Made by a program: the position numbers and the translations under genes. Of a stretch of 7,413 nucleotides of DNA, positions 5,601 through 7,413 are shown piece by piece; within the stretch, counting starts at the first letter, position 1; each line of letters opens with the position of its first letter. Origin of the DNA: a bacterium. GTDB taxonomy: Bacteria > Patescibacteriota > Patescibacteriia > UBA1558 > GWA2-36-10. The notes under the pieces were generated by a model. The model did no database searches. It was not told where the DNA came from and worked only from the letters and a program-made list of their open reading frames with translations. The stretch is from positions 1 through 7,413 of the forward strand of contig JAUYFP010000112.1 in assembly GCA_030690875.1 (NCBI GenBank), written 5' to 3'.

Positions 5601-6147
5601 GAAGCCCAAATTACTTTTACATTCTTGTTGCGCGCCTTGCTCTATATATGTAATTGAAAAATTGGCTCAGCAGTTTAAAATAACTGTCTTTTTTTATGAC
5701 CCCAATGTCCATCCCCGCAAGGAATATATTTTGCGTCGGGATGAAATGAAAAATTATGCCAAAAAAATCGGCCTTGATTTTGAGGAAGGCGATTATCAGA
5801 CAAAAGATTGGTTTGATAAAGCCCAAGGTTTAGAAAGCGAACCGGAAAAAGGCCGGCGTTGCGAAATGTGTTTTGATTTGCGCTTATCTAAAACCGCAGT
5901 CAAAGCCAGAGTGGAAGAATATGACGCTTTTGCCACTGTGCTTAGTATTTCTCCGCATAAGGATTATCAGCAAATAAGCGTTATTGGCAATAAATTAGCT
6001 CATCAATTTGGCATAAATTTTTTGGATCGCGATTGGAAGAAGAAAAATGGTTTTAAAATCGCCACCAAGATGTCCAAAGAGCAAAACTTTTATCGACAAG
6101 ATTATTGCGGTTGTATTTATTCAAAAAAACAACAAAAAGTAATATAA
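5572..6147 (+). CDS. queH: Epoxyqueuosine reductase QueH (DUF208 family)
   Basis: The 191-residue protein matches the QueH family, an iron-sulfur enzyme unrelated to QueG that reduces epoxyqueuosine to queuosine at position 34 of tRNAs with GUN anticodons. The conserved cysteines are all present: HSCCAPCS (17-24, Cys19, 20, 23), RRCEMCFDLR (Cys97 and Cys100) and DYCGCIYS (Cys179 and Cys181). The motifs FFYDPNVHPRKEYILRR (40-56) and the SISPHKDYQ stretch near 125-133 are also typical. The ATG at 5572 gives MQTIKISNGV before the conserved KPKLLLHSCC. Those first ten codons lie largely in a palindromic repeat; GTG at 5599 is an alternative start that would drop nine residues. No SD is visible at either. 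The gene ends 4 nt before the serine hydrolase, and queA follows, supporting a queuosine operon. Confidence 0.93.
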   Translation: MQTIKISNGVKPKLLLHSCCAPCSIYVIEKLAQQFKITVFFYDPNVHPRKEYILRRDEMKNYAKKIGLDFEEGDYQTKDWFDKAQGLESEPEKGRRCEMCFDLRLSKTAVKARVEEYDAFATVLSISPHKDYQQISVIGNKLAHQFGINFLDRDWKKKNGFKIATKMSKEQNFYRQDYCGCIYSKKQQKVI

Positions 6148-6151
6148 GAAT

Positions 6152-6709
6152 ATGAAGAATATAATTATTGTTCATGGTGCCTATGGCAATCCGGAAGAAA
6201 ATTGGATACCTTGGTTAAAGTTGGAATTAGAGAAATTGGGTTGTAATGTAATTGCGCCCAAATTTCCTACTCCCGAAGGTCAATCTTTAGAAAACTGGTT
6301 TAAAGTTTTTAGGGAATTCCATTATTTATTAACTGCTGACACTATTGTAGTTGGGCACAGTTTAGGTCCAGCATTTTTACTTAAGGTTATTGAAAATTTA
6401 GATTTGTCAATTAGGAGTGCATTTTTTGTGGCCGGTTTTATTAGCCACTTGGGCTTAAATGAATTTGATGAAATTAATGTTAGTTTCTATAACAAAAAGT
6501 TTGATTGGAAAAAAATAAAAAAGAATTGCAATAATTTTCATCTTTATTATTCAGATAATGATCCATATGTACCAGTTGAAAAATCTTATGAAATAGCTAA
6601 AAATCTTAGAATTGAACCTAAATTGGTCGCTGGCGCCGGTCATTTTAATAGTAAGTCAGGTTATACTAAATTTGAATTGTTATTCAATGATATTAGAAAA
6701 GAATTATGA
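6152..6709 (+). CDS. RBBP9/YdeN-type alpha/beta serine hydrolase
   Basis: The 185-residue protein is a compact alpha/beta hydrolase of the RBBP9/YdeN family (COG3545 type). It opens with IIIVHGAYGNPEENWIPWL (the oxyanion-side HG motif), then NVIAPKFPTPEGQSLENW (33-50). The nucleophile elbow is VVGHSLG with Ser70, the acid is Asp137 in SDNDPYVP, and the base is His164 in AGAGHFN. All triad members sit at the positions expected from RBBP9 (Ser75, Asp138, His165), so activity is likely. There is no signal peptide, hence cytoplasmic. The substrate is unknown; relatives act as general serine hydrolases. It begins 4 nt after queH, and its stop overlaps the queA start as ATGA, so translation is coupled within a queuosine operon. 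The weak upstream AAGAA is not a clear SD. Confidence 0.88.
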   Translation: MKNIIIVHGAYGNPEENWIPWLKLELEKLGCNVIAPKFPTPEGQSLENWFKVFREFHYLLTADTIVVGHSLGPAFLLKVIENLDLSIRSAFFVAGFISHLGLNEFDEINVSFYNKKFDWKKIKKNCNNFHLYYSDNDPYVPVEKSYEIAKNLRIEPKLVAGAGHFNSKSGYTKFELLFNDIRKEL

Positions 6710-7413
6710 AGCTTAGTTTATTTGATTATAATTTACCCAAAAGTCTAATTGCCCAAAAGCAAATTAAGCCGCGTGATCATTCTCGCTTACTTATTTTAGA
6801 TAGGACAAATCACAAGATTGTTCATAAGCATTTTTATGATTTGCCAGATTTTTTAACTAATAACGATGTTTTAGTGCTTAATGAAACTAAAGTATTTCCC
6901 GCGCGGCTTTATGGCCAGAAAAAAAGCGGTGGCAGAGTAGAAGTTTTGTTAGTGGAAAAAATCAACCCGTCGGCTTGGCAGGCCATGATTGGTGGCCGTA
7001 ATCTCAAAGTCGGGGATAGCATTTATTTTGCTGGAAATTTAATTGCCGAGATAATTAAAGATATTGACGGCAAGACCAAAGAAATAGAATTTAATAAATC
7101 AGCTAAGAGTTTGGAAAAAATAATTGAGTCAATTGGTCATACGCCGCTGCCGCCTTATATTAAATTCAAGGACAATAAACAAATAAAAAAAGATTATCAA
7201 ACTATTTACGCTAAATCGCTTGGTTCGGCAGCGGCGCCAACGGCTGGCCTGCATTTTACTAAAAGTATTTTGGATAAATTGGCTAAAAAAAAGATTAAAA
7301 TTTTTAAAGTAACTTTGCATGTTGGCTTGGGAACTTTTGCTCCGGTGGAAGTAGAGGATATAGCTAAGCATAAAATTCACCATGAGTGGGCTAGCGTTGA
7401 TAAACAAACGGCT
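6706..7413 (+). CDS. queA: S-adenosylmethionine:tRNA ribosyltransferase-isomerase QueA, cut by the right edge
   Basis: The frame opening at ATG 6706-6708 stays open for 236 codons to the window end; full-length QueA is about 340-360 residues, so roughly two thirds is present. QueA transfers and isomerises the ribosyl group of SAM onto preQ1 in tRNA to form epoxyqueuosine, the substrate of QueH. Recognisable segments are MKLSLFDYNLPKSLIAQ at the N-terminus, DVLVLNETKVFPARLYG (54-70), GHTPLPPYI near 145-153, the YQTIYAKSLGSAAAPTAGLH block from about 165, and TLHVGLGTFAPVEVEDI near 204, followed by HKIHHEW. The start overlaps the hydrolase stop by 4 nt (ATGA), a classic coupled junction. No frameshift or stop is seen. 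A tgt gene may follow downstream but lies outside the window. Confidence 0.96.
   Translation, partial: MKLSLFDYNLPKSLIAQKQIKPRDHSRLLILDRTNHKIVHKHFYDLPDFLTNNDVLVLNETKVFPARLYGQKKSGGRVEVLLVEKINPSAWQAMIGGRNLKVGDSIYFAGNLIAEIIKDIDGKTKEIEFNKSAKSLEKIIESIGHTPLPPYIKFKDNKQIKKDYQTIYAKSLGSAAAPTAGLHFTKSILDKLAKKKIKIFKVTLHVGLGTFAPVEVEDIAKHKIHHEWASVDKQTA

Noticed and set aside
5617..5826. Minus-strand frame inside queH
   Set aside because: It is antisense to the conserved cysteine and DPNVHP region of QueH; a shadow frame.
865..6709. Alternative genetic code (UGA as glycine or tryptophan)
   Set aside because: UGA ends ruvB and the hydrolase at the expected family lengths, and no in-frame UGA is needed in any of the genes.
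7129..7407. Minus-strand frame at the right edge
   Set aside because: The plus strand here encodes the conserved core of QueA (PTAGLH and TLHVGLGTF blocks), continuous to the window end.
1..7413. CRISPR array, prophage genes, transposase or toxin-antitoxin pair
   Set aside because: No regularly spaced direct repeats, no phage or transposase motifs, and no paired small genes of that type were found on either strand.

Overview
The window looks like a chromosomal segment from a Candidate Phyla Radiation (Patescibacteria, Parcubacteria-like) bacterium. It is clearly AT-rich and gene-dense, with short intergenic gaps. Its informational genes (ribosomal protein S1, GyrA, RuvB) are mixed with small hypothetical proteins, and almost no start codon has a recognisable Shine-Dalgarno sequence. 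UGA is used as a stop (ruvB and the serine hydrolase), so the UGA=Gly code of Gracilibacteria/Absconditabacteria does not apply. The lineage assignment is an inference from gene character, not from a phylogeny.

Layout. Positions 1-562 (minus strand) hold the first 187 codons of ribosomal protein S1, which runs off the left edge. Positions 563-864 form a divergent intergenic region with a good promoter facing each way, several inverted repeats and a leader of about 130 nt for rpsA. Reading right is an apparent operon: a beta-lactamase-fold protein that has lost its metal ligands (865-1443), a small membrane-anchored coiled-coil protein (1447-1797) and DNA gyrase subunit A (1814-4321). It is closed by a clear intrinsic terminator (4329-4359). 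The Holliday-junction motor gene ruvB follows with its own candidate promoter (4418-5440).

The stretch 5440-5603 is the most unusual part. Two palindromic elements lie 19 bp apart. The first (5443-5498) can fold into a three-way cloverleaf. The second (5518-5600) has perfect 16-bp inverted ends. Both begin ACCCC and end GGGGT, and each is bounded by a matching 3-bp direct repeat (AAT and GAA). The second element carries a consensus -10 box and the start codon plus the first codons of the next gene, so it may have supplied that gene's promoter and N-terminus.

The last three genes form a tight queuosine-tRNA operon: queH (epoxyqueuosine reductase, 5572-6147), a RBBP9/YdeN-type serine hydrolase (6152-6709) and queA (from 6706, cut by the right edge). 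QueA builds epoxyqueuosine on tRNA and QueH reduces it to queuosine; the role of the hydrolase is unknown.

No large new defence or mobile system is visible. The best candidates for something undescribed are the paired ACCCC/GGGGT elements and their possible domestication by queH. Less striking are the metal-less MBL protein linked to gyrA, the hydrolase inside the queuosine operon, and a GyrA with leucine at the classical quinolone-resistance position.
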